64,000 nucleotides of DNA from Ophioderma brevispina (taxonomy: Eukaryota > Echinodermata > Ophiuroidea > Amphilepidida > Ophiodermatidae), in the NCBI GenBank assembly GCA_023653785.1, contig JAMKCH010049418.1:62001-126000 (forward strand), in the 5' to 3' direction. Under the pieces are notes generated by a model that was not told the origin of the DNA, searched no databases, and saw nothing but the letters and a program-made list of their open reading frames with translations. Every line of letters begins with the position of its first letter. The stretch's first letter is position 1. Shown here piece by piece: positions 38,453 through 50,927 of this stretch. A program made the translations under genes and the position numbers.

Positions 38453-38660
38453 TCAACTCAATCTCAGATCTAGAGGATAAATAGCAAGTTAATGGCAGCC
38501 ATCTTAAAAAAAAATGGCCGCCTTTAATCAGAGGACAAATTTTGCGATTTGCCCATATAGCTAAACGTCTTTTCTAGGAATGCCCTAGATAGGTGCCAAA
38601 TTTCAGCTTTATCAACCAAGTGCACAATTCCCCAAAAATATTGCAACATATCTACTCTAC
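38453..38660 (+). repeat. Duplicated right end of the 5.17-kb element
   Basis: Matches 36515-36721, including 'gccaaatttca.gctttatca', 'agtgcacaattccccaaaaatat' and 'tctactctactaa'. It is the start of the second tandem copy, not an independent insertion. Confidence 0.85.
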
Positions 38661-40600
38661 TAAGTGACGCATTGACCACGTGACAACAGAAATTCCCAGA
38701 AGAGTATGGCAGTTAATTAACCCACCATTAGAGGGCTCGTTGAGCTGACCATTGATTTTTGTACAATTCAGTTTGATTGTTTTGATGAAGCAGCTTCGTC
38801 GAAAATAGGCAAAACCCTGACTTAATTCATTTTAGGTAATCAGGCCCTGGGGTATTAGACAATAAATCGCGTCGTGTAAAAATCGCAACTTGTCTCGTTA
38901 AATACAAAGGGTTGGAAATTGCCAGAAGTAATGTGGTTTTAAGTATCCTTATCAAAACACAAATCGACCAAGAACTAAAAAGTACTAGAATTTATGGCTA
39001 CCAAAGAAAAGTGATACGAATTCACAGCGAAGCTCTTAAATTGACTGCAATAACTTAGGTACTGGGTTTTGAAAAGGACCTCTTCAAACATCATTATGTC
39101 AGTAGTAATAGTTTTTTTCCCAGATTAACAAGGTCTGGTCATGTTTGGTGATTTGTTAATTAATATATTTGCACAACAAACAATACATTGCTTTTTTGTC
39201 AAGGATATATAGCATTAACAGCAGTTATCCTATGTTTAATTGTAACGGACAGGAATTGGCGCCAATATAGCGATAACCTCCATTTTGGAAGCTCTGCAAT
39301 TCCTATTTGATTACTACATTGGCTAGGAAGGCAAGGGCATTCCATTAAGCCTGCAGAGAATGGAGAAATGATCTCTGTGGGAGGCCAAGTTGGATCTTGA
39401 GATTTTCACAGCATAGTATTAAACTAAAATGTATCATTTTTATCAGACCTGTCATTAACAGTTACGAGTGCATATTTTCTAGACAAAATGTTAAAAAAAG
39501 TGGAGTAATGGAGTGAAAACTATTGTACCTTGACAAGAAAGGCTTCGGTCTCCCCATCCGTGAAGTAAGGGCCTGTCATGTTACCAGTTATCATGCACTG
39601 TATATATCGCCGCTTCCAGTCGTTTATGTTACTGTATTCACTATTGTCACATACTTTACATCGTCTCTAGTTTAAGACCTGGTTTAATTACTCTTGTACA
39701 CCAAAACGTATCTATAATGTATGACGAAGTAAGCAATTTCCCCTCTGCATTAAATTATGATGTACATATCACTCATTGCATTCAGCCTGATGAAACATAC
39801 CTACACTCACGCCTGCATGAAGTCATTGTTGTACTTACGTGGTGGAAACACGAATGGTGTCCAGATTTTGCCTGTTTGACCATCCGACTTGAGAGTAACA
39901 GGAGAGGTATTCTGGAGAAGAAGTACATTTAAGGGGCTCACCATTGCATTAAAGGGGGTTGAGTAGTTGAGGTATTGACAATTTTTATGTGTGATCTTTT
40001 TCCAGCTGTCTTTTTCTTTTCTTTGTTACTTGCGACATTATTTTCTTTTCTAGGAATTTTGGGTGGAAGTGGAGGGACAAATTTTTGTTTTGGAAGTTAA
40101 CATATATAGAGATTTAAACGGCCGCATCCCTTGTGCTAAAAATCTTTAGTTCAAAGATATTGAACGTCCTTAGAAATTCCTAGAGAGAGAAAAATATAAA
40201 GACTGTGGCAAGATGTGATTGTCGTTGTTGTTTTGTTTTGCTTTAAGCCCCATCCTTGATAAAAAAAAATATCCGCCCGCGAATATTGATTCAACTCAAA
40301 CTGCTGTGTCCTATCTTCTCAAAATACACCTGCAGAATGCTAACAAACGAGATGTGTGTGGAAAAAAGAGAGTTGAAAGAGAAGGAAACGCAGGAGACGC
40401 GGAAAAGAGAGATGAAGGAAAGGAGGTAGTTTTCTGTCACAAAGCTCTAAGAGATTGCCGTGGGGTATGATTTATAACATCCAGAAGTTATAAGCTTGAT
40501 CCTTTCAGATCTGACATATTTAACACAAAAGTCTGTTGTCCTCATGTACTGTGTCCCATGGACATCTAGGATACAGCAGCTGTGTGGAGGCCCTTGCCCA

Positions 40601-41732
40601 ATCAGGCCGTGAATGGTTTTGGGGTGTATAATAATATTAATAGGGCTGTTTTGATTATTAGAGTGTATCGGTGCGCCTGGCTACAGAGCGCATAGCTTGT
40701 AGCCATGGCGCGTATCATGTTCAAGGGTATTATGTTGATAGAGATTACTTTTTTGCAGGGGAAGTTTCTGGAGCTTTGAGTTATGCACAGGTAATTTAAA
40801 GAAGCATGATTGATGTGAACTTCATATTTTTTTTCTAATTTATTCATGGATATTACTAAGATCTTTTGAAACAAAGTTTAGAGATGATTTTTAATGTCCC
40901 ACTGGGACCGAGACTGCCTTAGTAAATGCATGTAGCACTTTCACAAATTACCGTGGACAATCCCTCATGATTGCCCAAATCGAGCAGCTCGGTCCTTACC
41001 CTCCCTGTACAGAACCACGTGTATAGTATCACATCTTGATCGAGTACGCATGGTGCAAACAGAGTATACAGAATGCTGGATGCTTTGCCCGTATTGTAGT
41101 TATAAAATGTAACGAGATGAATAGTTGCGTGTTTGTCACGGTCAGGTACAGGTCACGTGTCAGGGATCACAGATATCAGTGTGCTCTTCGGGGGCGACCG
41201 CCGATATATATAAATCCGACTATGTTAAATCAAGGTCTGTACATATGACCCTCTGCCCATAGTGCTATTATTTTTTTGCCAAAAGGACACCGTATATTAT
41301 GTCTAAACAGTACAAAATTTACCTTTCCCTACTGATTCAAACCCGAAGTACGATTGACGATAATTCGGTTGTTTGTTTTTTTTCCAATGTAGGAGATACG
41401 TAGGTCCACTTTTACCGAATGGGTCCCCCGAAGCAAAATAATAATCAATCAATTGACGTGACGTATCAAAATCTTATTTTTTCCAAAAATGGCTGTTATT
41501 CCCATAATAAAATTCCTTTTTAAGAGTCAACATCTGTATATTGTGCTTTAATAATAAATTCAAATTGTCCCCGACATGCATGTTGAAAAAAGATGGGTCC
41601 CTAAGTCTACAAACTGACATAGTAGCCGGGCTAGAAATACCTTACCGTGCGACTGAATGAGCCAGACGGATACCCGTGTTAGTGTTTTAGAGGCTTACAG
41701 CACTTGCGCGCGGCTGCGGGGGTTATGCGTCA
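40601..41732. mobile_element. Copy-3-specific insertion of about 1.13 kb
   Basis: Flanks 'gtggaggcccttgccca' and 'aagattgccttgtgctatctgttgatag' are adjacent in copy 1 ('gttgaggccaatgccataaagatgccttgtgctatatgttgatag'). A strong hairpin lies near its left end at 40673-40711: GCGCCTGGCTACA pairs with TGTAGCCATGGCGC around a 12-nt loop. No coding sequence or terminal repeat was identified, so the class is unknown. Confidence 0.65.
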
Positions 41733-42889
41733 AGATTGCCTTGTGCTATCTGTTGATAGAACGGCGAAATGATGCAACTTTTCTTCAGCGTGGATCATGC
41801 TCTCTCAGTGTTAGGTCCTAAGACGTCATGTATTTGGTAGACTTTTAGAGAATATAAAGAAAAATACGATATTAAATTTATACTTTCGCCAAATTGGGAA
41901 AAAGAACACGCATATAAATATCCTCGCCGTAGATCCCGATGTGTGAATGGTTGTTTTTGTGTATGAGAGTTTGCTGCGAGTGATGGAGAGGGTTAGTAAT
42001 GGTGTGCTTTCAATGAGCCATTTGCATATTGTGGGCATCTTTTTTACCACACCCCAGCTTAGCTACGGGCGCAGACCTGATAAAAAAGATTTGGTGAGAA
42101 GACAAAAAAGAAGAAGAGAGGAATACAGAGGGACAAGAAGTAGGGAAGGAGTGGAGAATGGAAGAGATCAACTCATACGTTTTAATCATCGATCGATATA
42201 ACTTCCGTCTGATCACGTTGATACCAGTACTTTGATAAGAAAACCCAACACCTCAGGGCTTATGTTTTTCATAAAACGCGTCCGCACCTGTAGCTAATAG
42301 ATTGAAGTCTTGCATTTTCACCCAATTTTTAACCGACCAGGTTGATGGTGAATGCAATCAGAAGCATGCCGATGGCACGGGTATTAATGGGGCCCATTAA
42401 CAAGGAATGTAGACTATCTGCAAATTTCTTGGCAGACAATACACTCAATGCTTTGAATTCAATAATATATTCTCTTTAACACGCATTCTAAGCATACTAA
42501 ATCGTCTAAATCATTTCGACCATTTCTGTTCTGATTTATCGTCGGTTAGAACATTAATGGACATTTGTGAGAGTTGTATGATGCCTACGGTGTATGATGC
42601 TTTAGCCGCAAAGGCAATAGATGATTTACGGCACTCAAAATATACAATTATGTATTTTCCACTACCACTTTGTTTAAGGGGGACGGCATCAGTGATGACC
42701 TCTAAATCTGATTTCAGGAAGATGATGAAATAATCGCGCGATTTCAATGTAAAGGAAACATATGGGTAAAATGCAAGAAAAGAAAAGGGATGCCACTTTT
42801 ATGACGAGGATAGGAGGAAAGTATTAAACATGTGAGCACAATGCGTTTCACTCCAAAAAATGTTGAGAGTAATAAAGATCACAACCCTT

Positions 42890-43065
42890 GATGTTGAGTA
42901 AATCTTAGTCAAGTTGAGTAAACACCTTACACAAAGCTGAATGTATTTAACCAAACCATAACTAAGGTTACCCAACAAGACACTACAGGTTTACCAAACA
43001 AGGACTAAGGTTTTTTTTTTTAAACTCAAACTTGACTAAAGATTACTCAACAGTAAGGGTTGCGT
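42890..43065 (+). repeat. Degenerate 21-bp minisatellite in unit copy 3
   Basis: Broken units of the 'gactaaggtttacccaacaat' array, again flanked by 'gttgagtaaatcttagtcaagttgagtaaac' on the left and its inverted pattern 'actcaaacttgactaaagattactcaac' on the right. Confidence 0.75.
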
Positions 43066-43387
43066 CATTTTTCTTACTAACATGCATCTCACAGAACTAG
43101 ATTAAAAAACCAATTCCCTGGGCATAAGTTCAGTACATTTCCTTCACCAATGTATTTAGGAAAAATACACCTCAGGGCTGTTTGGGTATTGATCTTGATC
43201 CCAGATCACAACAAGGTCAGTTCATGTCGGAATGTAGTGTACAAGTACAACCCAATGAAATGTTGTCTTGGTGGATAGCATATTGTAACTCATTAGTGTA
43301 ATTTTACAGTGGTGCCTTGCTTTTTACGGCACTACATATTTAAACCATTCTTGGGGTTAGAGATGAATACAGTCAAATGAGTCAATG

Positions 43388-43392
43388 TACTA
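43388..43392. other. Target-site duplication TACTA (left)
   Basis: TACTA precedes the long-TIR element and recurs at 54154-54158. Unoccupied copies read 'aatgTACTAaaaatag' (27764-27768) and 'aatgTACTAgaaatag' (62838-62842). A 3-bp CTA duplication with a TA-starting terminus is also possible. Confidence 0.8.
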
Positions 43393-45110
43393 TACTCCGC
43401 TGAGCTGATCTCCCCGTTACCGTGCATGCCACCCCCAGGATCCTCCGACTTGACACATGGTGCTATTATATATGGCTAGTAAACCAGAAAAATGTTGATG
43501 TTCCTTTTAAAAAAAAAATTGGCGGGGATGCATAGCCCGATGACGTCATTTTTGATGACGTCATAAATGTTGGAGAAAACTATGTAAATTTTCAATCTTT
43601 ATTTTGCATATTCGGAAGCCACAGATGTAATATATTTGTTATGTATCTTCACCTCATGCAAATATGATTTCCTTTCATTTTTATATCAGTTGTAACATAT
43701 ATTTTCACATAACATGTACAAAACTAAAACTTTAACGGCGATTTTCCTAATTATGATTTTACTTGTTTTTTGGGCATGAAACAAATGATTTTCTCTGACC
43801 AATATCTGCAAACATTAACCCATCTTTTTAACTTACTTTATATGCATTAGGATGTACTGAGCAAGAATATGAAGTTTGTTATTTCCAAAATATTTTTAGA
43901 GATTTCATATGAACGAAAAAATGATGACGTCATCAAGGAATTGACCTTTGGGGTTAAAAAAAATTCGAAATATTTTTTTTTACCTTAATATGATAGCTGA
44001 CATTGGCCATCTTTAATTTCAAAGCATATTTTGAACTTTACCCCCATCATAGAGAGTAATAAGCCAAAACCGATCCATTTTACATTGAGCCCTATGTAAA
44101 AATCCCCAATTAAAAAATGCCATTTTAAAAGCTGCTGATTCAATATTTATATGAGTTTTTTAGAAATGGCAGGACACAGGGTGGTTAACCCCCTCGAGAA
44201 GTCGTTATAATGCACCCGAGGCTTATTGATTTTGATTAACAAGTGATTAGCTATGATCCTCTTCTTTCCATTGATACCACACAATAAGTACCAAATAAGT
44301 ACCAACATACCTAGTGTGGCGTCACAATGACGTCATAAAGTCCGCAAGCGGCCACAAAATAGCTTTTCCACGGAAAAAATTTTCGAAAATCATTTTTGCG
44401 CCAAAAAACCGGTAGGAATGTCCGATTTCCATGCGTGGTGTTTCAGCACTAACGATGGGGACAATTCCGATAGTTCTAAGAAACACGACTTTAGAGCTTA
44501 CATTAAGTGCATAATTTTTATAAAAAATGTACACAAAAAATACTCTTTGCGGTGGCAACGACCACCCTTTTTTAACCTTCGACTTCGACGGCATACCCTA
44601 ACACCGGTGAAGGTGCTACCTTCGCATTTGTTTTCGCTTAAATAACAGAAATAGAGGGAATTACCTAGAAGAGTTTAACGAAAGTACCAACACACCTAGT
44701 ATAGCGTCACAGTTACGTCACAAATGTCGCGAAGTGGCAAAATTGTAATTTCCCACAGAAAAAATCCAATTTTCGCTAAAAAGGTAGGAATATCGGATTG
44801 CATGTGCGGTTTTCACTTTCCTAATTGATGGCCAATTGATAAATTTTACATTAAACAAGTTTTAGAGCCATACGGTGAAGAATAGTTTCAAAAATGTAGC
44901 ATAAATTCATATTGGGGTAGCAACCCACTACCCCTCCTCTTCGACATTGGCAGCATACCTAACCCCGCGGGCAAGGGGCTACTTCAAATTTTTCGATAAA
45001 ATGACCTGAAAGGATGAGAAAACAATTGCCTGGAGGCTTTTTTTAGAAAGCCTTGGCATTATCGACGCCGGAGGAAAGTTTTACTGTTGGTAACCCCCCC
45101 CCCCCCCCGG
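43393..45110 (+). repeat. Left terminal inverted repeat arm
   Basis: Pairs with 52835-54153. It is longer than the right arm because a 385-bp segment is tandemly duplicated within it (44300-44684 and 44685 to about 45065, each starting 'taccaaca.acctagt.t.gcgtcac'). It contains four perfect TGACGTCA palindromes at 43541, 43556, 43925 and 44328. The inner end is near a poly-C run at about 45095-45108. Confidence 0.85.
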
Positions 45111-45748
45111 TTTAAGGCGAAGGTTAATCACCGTCTAAGGTGTATTTTCTGTATAGTCTAACCATCGGGAGTATATGCCAACAAAATAATCCCAAGGGTA
45201 GTAAATTTAGTACCAATGTATAGTTGGATCTCTTCTTTTTATTGTTTTAAAAATACGATCATACAACCCCCGTTTGAAGTCATAAACCGAGAAATCCCAA
45301 ATTTTGCCCTTATTCACTAAATAGGCCTTCCGTGAGTTTTCAATTTTAGCACTAAAATATTACAAACGCGTTGTTTGTTGTTGTTTGCTGGCCATTTTTT
45401 TGCTTTTCTGAAAGGAAATGGTTAGTCTGATCGTAATTTCATGTATACACCTAAGAATATCCATGTTTGCCACCACCAACCACTCACCCCCCCCTTTACT
45501 CAGGAAAATTGATGACCTTTCACACTATCTCCATGAAAAAGTTGTATGGTCCGTTATTCATTAAATTAAGAGCAGATAAATTACCATATGGCGAAGCGTT
45601 GGGGCGTTCTTGTTGTTTGTTTTGTAGCAATGTATGACAAACAGGGTAATCCCCAACCTTGGATTAGATTTCTATTAATGTGAAAAGAGTGAAAGATTTT
45701 GAATTGAGTGGTTACTCTTGAAGAGGGATTTCCCCCACTCCAAAAGAG
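45110..45748. other. Interior of long-TIR element, no gene seen
   Basis: AT-rich, with no protein-like segment. At about 45715-45775 it has two inverted-type units of the ACTCTTTTGGAGTG motif ('cactccaaaagagttaaaatttcactctgtcggagtgat'), related to the minisatellite at 23710. Confidence 0.5.
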
Positions 45749-46200
45749 TTAAAATTTCACTCTGTCGGAGTGATCCATCAATGTTAAATAAGCAATGTCG
45801 CCCGCTACATTAGAGAGAATGGTTTGACAGATCCTTAATGGCCGTCCATGCATTGGAACCAATAGTGTTGCTCCTCTTAACATGTAAGCATCTGATAGTC
45901 TAGCATGTTGGAAATGGTGAAGGGTTCCAAGAGGTGATCCAGGCTTGTGCCATGCATCATCAGGATTATGACTTCTACTTGGGGAGGGAAAGACCAGAAA
46001 AAAAAAAACCACAAACGCTCAATTTGTCAATGTTTCTTGGATTAGAGCGTCCTATGCACACTCCCAAAGACCAGCTGTATACAAGATCCGGTGTATTCTG
46101 TCGTTAACTCCAGTTAAGCTTTCCCAATGTTTTTTCATAAAGGACGATCTCTCCCACCAAGGATTACAATAAAAATGGTTCAAATTTTACATAGATAATT
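45749..46200 (-). pseudogene. Unassigned protein-like segment, minus strand
   Basis: An 87-codon open frame (45749-46012) with 'GSPLGTLHHFQHARLSDAYM' and 'ILSNVAGDIAYLTLMD', preceded upstream on the same strand (about 46060-46200, other frame) by protein-like 'HWESLTGVNDRIHRILYTAG'. The composition looks like a real, partly decayed protein. I recognise no domain. It lies between the left arm and the later non-LTR insertion, so it may be part of the element's own gene, separated by that insertion from the minus-strand segment at 50237-50690. Confidence 0.35.
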
Positions 46201-46449
46201 GTGTATCACATTTACACACATTTTACCCAAACTGTGTGAGATATAGCCTGTTTTTGTTTAACCATTTAAGGAAAAAGAGGAAAGAAAACATGCAAATTCC
46301 ATCATATCCCTAAAGTCACAGGAGAAGAATCTAACTATCACCGAACAAAAAAAAAGGAGCTAGAGTTAGTTTTCAGTGATCTAGGGCCCAATTCCACATG
46401 GTAGGGGTCCGCTACGTTAGGGGATATATACCTATTCTGCCATTTTCCC
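46201..46449. other. No gene seen; left flank of the non-LTR insertion
   Basis: The 5' boundary of the inserted retrotransposon lies somewhere here or just downstream. I could not place it. Confidence 0.4.
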
Positions 46450-49400
46450 ATTTTTCAATTTACCAAATACAATTCGATTAAGTACAACCATCCAGCAACT
46501 GGTACCACCCGTTCATTTAATGAAAAGTCAATCCAAATTTTTATAATCATTTAAATCTTGTCGATTGGACGTTTGTTAATGATTTCAATTCTGCGGACGA
46601 AGCTTATTAACGCGTTTCTTTAAAATTTCTCCACATTTACCCCCCCAACTTACTTCCATCTTAAAAACGCGTAGTACTAATCCCGTCGTAATCATCGCAT
46701 TCCTCGTAAACCATGGATTACGCCAACAATACTTAAATCTATACATCGTAAGGAGAAGCTCACGCAAATATGTGCCCATCCCACTTTAGATAATAAGATC
46801 AAATTCATACTTATCGTACTAGATAACGACTTTATTAAGAGCCTCGAATAAAAGATACTACACCAACAAACTAGAACCTGTTAAAAATAACAACTAAACT
46901 CACACTGGAACATTTTAAATGCACATTCTCGTCGTAAGAACAAAACCCAGGTTTTTACCACGTATTCATATGATAATGATCATACAACGATAACCAACCC
47001 AATTCTCATCGCAAACAGATGAACAGGAATTTTCTAATATCGGCCCCCCCAATCTTGCTGGCAAAAATTAAGATTGTAACATGCAGTTTCATCATTTCCT
47101 TAATAAAATTAACTCTCCCCTCAATTCGCTTTTCCTTCTCCTACGGAACTGAAAGCGGTCTTCAAAATTTGTTAAACACATTGAAATCCGACACTAGCAG
47201 TGGCTTTGATGAAATTAAACCCCATATTATCAAATCCGTCAACAGATTAAGGGAAAAAGACAAAGAAGGCTCTTATTTCCGCTCCCTTTCCCCGCCAAGG
47301 CGTTCCTCAGGATTCTACCTTTCTCTTTGCTGTACCACCGTTTATATCGGTTTCTACATCCCCCCGTATGCTTGACCATTCTATCCTCTCTATTCATGCC
47401 ACTCGTCTACTCTAATTCCCATTCTTACCCCTCCCCACTCATCCCCTTCGATCATCTCCTCTCCCTTCCCCTTTCATTATTCGTCTTTTCACGCGTTACC
47501 TCGACACTTCGCCCTTCCCCCTTTCTCTTTCATTCCCCTTCCCAAGTTTATTCCTCTAATTCTTCTATTCCTCTCTTTCTTCACTCTCCCTTCGTTCTCC
47601 TCTGCCTCTAATGCATTAGCTTAGGCCGCAGCTACCTCTGTCTCTTTCAAAATTTTGTCATTACCACCCACGTGCTCTTTTGTTCCCCCCTCCCACTCCT
47701 CCCACCACAAATCTCTCGTACTGATCAGCTCAAACTCACGGTACCATTGCTCACACTGTCCCCTTTTCCCTACTAGCTACTTTCGTATCCACCCCTTCTG
47801 TCTCGCTGCCGTCCTTTTCTCTATATTGCGTTGACAGTCTCCCCTGGTACATCCCTTTACACTTTTTCCGCTTTCACACTCTCTCCCTCTATATTTCGTT
47901 CCTTGCCCCTATTATCCACCTTTCTTTTAACTACAGGTAGAGTACCAACAAACTAAAAATCGCCAAAAATAATTCCCATTTATAAAAGTGGCGATCAACA
48001 TGTCGTCTCAAATTATAGGCCTATTATCTGTACTCCCTGTTTTTTCAAAAAATCTTGAGCGAATCATGCATAATAGGTTATTAGAAATTTATCTCCTGTT
48101 TTGACTTGATTCATAATTCACAGTTTGGTTTTCGTTCTAATCGTTCCTCATATAAGGCCATTAGGAAGCTTACAACAAAATAGTGTCTGATCTTGATAAT
48201 AATAGTCATAGCGTTGGTATTTTCCTGGACCTCTCGGAAGCAGTTGACACAATAAATCATAACATTCTCCTCTCTAAGCTTGCTCATTATGGTCCGTGGT
48301 ATTGCCCTCGATTGGTTCAGGAATACCTACATGTAGATCACATTTGTTTCATTTAAGAATGCCAAATCATCTTTAAGAATTCCATGCGGGAGTTCCACAA
48401 GGATCAATCTTGCGTCCCATAATTTTCATAGTAATCTAAATGATATCGCGTTTTCCTCTAATATTTTTACGTTTATTATATACGCAGACGATACAAATCC
48501 CTGATTTTCGCAAAAAATTTCCCAATCTCATAAATAATAAACCGTGACTTTGTAATATTTCCAATGGCTTAAGGCAAATAAATTATCACTCAATGACCAA
48601 ACCAAATTTATGGTTCAAAAATAGGTTTAGGCAACCGTTCTTATAAGATTATAGCGATAAAAACATAGAAAAACAAACAAATTGACAAAGTTTCCTCTAC
48701 TACGTTTCTCGGATGAAGCACTCGATGAAGCCACTTACTTGGAGCTCACACTATTTATGCTAGCAAATATTGTTCCAAAATTTCTGGAATTTATTTGGCT
48801 TAGGACACGTCTTTACCCCAAGTAATAATTACTTATTACCATTTATAACAGTGTTTTACCGCACATTCCAATATTGTAATAGTAATTGGGGCAGACCGTA
48901 ACAACTGGTAACCCTACATAAACAGCCATTTAAACAAAAGAAAATTATTCGTTATGTACAAACTCCGCCTTTATTGTACACACACCCCTTTATTTGCCTC
49001 ACTAAAAACTCTGACAATTCATGACAACATAGATCCAATAGCAACTTTTTTCATATTTTATAATAAGCTGCTTCCCGAGAATTTTGTTCAGTATTTTATT
49101 CAAGTCAATGCAATCCAGACTATGCTGTTAGATCGTGGTACATATAACCATACAAACTTTGAAAATGATCTGGCTAGTAACACATCAGACATCAAGGTCC
49201 TATTGTTTGGTTAACACATAAACATGAAACATAAAAATTCTAACTCTTTGTCTCCTTCAAAAATAAGTTAAAAAATATTATTCCCAGTACCAACTTAATT
49301 TAAGTTTTCTTTCACATATGTATGCTTATCATGCTTATGTTTATTTGTACATGGCCCTTTTAAATATTAACTTACTGGGTATGGCGTATGAATTATGATC

Positions 49401-50231
49401 ATGTATATCCTAGCTGTCTCGATCCCTTGCAGGTTCACTTTTTTTAGAACCAAATTTAAACAGTGGCGACAATTTTGACAAAGATATAAGTAGCAGATAT
49501 GTGTGGAGTTCATGCCCATATCAGTAAAAATCACGGCGGGCGTCTTGCCGTGTGGCATACGGGGTCTTGGTTTCTATGTTTAGCACCCTCTGTGTGCCCC
49601 ATTCCCTGGGGTTCTGGGTGTAACTAGATTCTTGTGCAATATATATACCCGCGATGAAAACTCTTCAAATTTGTTCAGGATGTGAGTTGTCAGGGCTGGT
49701 CAGCCGGTTTTTTTTATTATTATTATTTATGGTTTAGTCATAATAAATTAGACTCAAACAGCTGTTGATATATTATTTACTTCTACCTATTTACATATTT
49801 ATGTATTTGAACTTCTTACCAGTAGTAGTATTTACATCTGTTGAAAACTAGTATCTACTCTCAGGTTATTACAACGTGGTTATACTTAAACTATTGGCAT
49901 GAATCATTGTATCTTGCAATTTAAATGGTTTAGGCTCTTGGATCATTTATATTAATTCTTTTTATGTGCCTTTAAAATGACTTACTTAGTTAATCACTGT
50001 CATTGCCAACTATTGCACTCTGTATTGTATCTGTCTCCTCTGCTTGTGTTTTGTCCTGTACTCTGCAACATGTTTTCGTTTACGTCTCGTTTGCAACGTA
50101 TGTTCTTTGTCTTGTACCTTAAGAATAATAAGGGTGGCCAATTACTCGAGATTTGCTGCTTGAGTCACCCCACCCGCTAATAAATTTTTTACACTTTGTT
50201 GATTGATCAATGGTGAAATAAATGAATGAAC
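46450..50231 (+). mobile_element. Non-LTR retrotransposon inside the long-TIR element
   Basis: Plus-strand remnants in order. Linker and RT N-terminal pieces 'HPATGTTRSFNEKSIQIF' (about 46490), 'FVNDFNSADEAY' (about 46575) and 'TLKSDTSSGFDEIKPHIIKS' (about 47178-47235) come first. After a CT-rich interruption follow 'IPIYKSGDQHVVSNYRPI' (about 47968), '[20 protein letters not shown]' (about 48208-48265), 'IYADDT' (catalytic pair intact, about 48480), 'LKANKLSLNDQTKF', 'NWGRP' and 'KTLTIHDNID'. The 3' end is 'gtgaaataaatgaatgaa', a short (tgaa) tail at 50231. It is related to the element at 16472. The endonuclease was not found, and numerous frameshifts are present. Confidence 0.85.
47255..47935 (+). 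repeat. Pyrimidine-rich block interrupting the RT frame
   Basis: About 680 bp strongly enriched for C and T on the plus strand ('ctcctctcccttcccctttc', 'cccttccccctttctctttc'). It sits exactly where the RT should continue from 'HIIKSVNR' to 'GRVPTN.K', and it ends in 'ctttcttttaactacag', which resembles a splice acceptor. No clear GT start is visible. The ORFs 47019-47375 and 47327-47611 in this area are low-complexity shadows. Confidence 0.7.
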
Positions 50232-50236
50232 TGTAA

Positions 50237-50690
50237 TTATTCATTCTCAATGCCGTTATCGGCATTGGTGGCAGTGCCACTTGGGCTGATCTTCATCGAT
50301 TCAATATCAGATCTCAATGTCATTGTTGGCCCTAATTTCCACAATATATTCAAGATGAGCCAGGACAAAGTCATCTCGGGTCAGAGGTTCAACCATTGAC
50401 CATCAATCGAGACACAGTCGTGATGATCAGCAGTTTCAGAAAGATTAGAGTCAGTTGTCAGCATTTTTTTCATATATTCTTCACTTGAGCGTTCACTTCT
50501 TGATGTGCTGGTAAGACACCCTTACAAGGGCCGAGGAATAGGAAAAGGCTTGGTTGCCATTTTCACCTTACCAATGAATTCCCACCAGAGCACCGCACTG
50601 CCTTCTGGGCGTCTGGGTCCCATTCAAAAAGAGTTGATCGTGCTTCAGAGGATTGGCAAAGTAAAACAAAATGACGCTTCAAAGTACCCA
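50237..50690 (-). pseudogene. Unassigned protein-like segment, minus strand
   Basis: Minus-strand pieces, in order, are 'STLFEWDPDAQKAVRCSGGN' (about 50585-50645), 'SERSSEEYMKKMLTTDSNL' (about 50440-50500), 'LTRDDFVLAHLEYIVEIRAN' (about 50310-50370) and a C-terminal 'ISPSGTATNADNGIENE' with a stop at 50237-50239. One-base shifts separate the pieces. A GTAAGG donor-like site (50571) and a cttaccag acceptor-like site (50508) would define a 64-bp intron, but the frames do not join cleanly. The plus strand also reads fairly open here, so strand choice is a judgement. Family unknown. The non-LTR 3' tail abuts its end. Confidence 0.35.
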
Positions 50691-50927
50691 GGTTTCACAA
50701 TTTAGTAGTGGCCAAGAAATAGGAGATTTTATGAGGGGTCGATTAGTTGTTTGAGGAAGGAGGAGGTTTATGGCGATGGCAGATTACGTCTTTGGTTGTA
50801 TGAATGACATCTGCCTCTAGTATGAGTATGATGGGAAGAAATGTTGCATGGACGTGACAAATTGAAAAAGATCGGAAGAGTGAAATCTGTACAAAAAAAA
50901 ATAAATGCTTAAATTGGTGACTTTCAG

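Larger units (their letters stand above)
38661..43392 (+). repeat. Large unit, copy 3, left part
   Basis: Follows the copy 1 block order from 'gtgacgcattgacc' to 'gtcaatgtacta', where the 10.76-kb element interrupts it. The unit resumes at 54154. Compared with copy 1 it carries a 1.1-kb insertion (40601-41732) and about 0.24 kb extra at about 43068-43300. Dense single-base indels distinguish it from copies 1 and 4. Confidence 0.85.

Noticed and set aside
47019..47611. ORFs of 118 and 94 codons on the plus strand
   Set aside because: They run through the pyrimidine-rich block. Only the short piece around 47178-47235 is genuine RT sequence.
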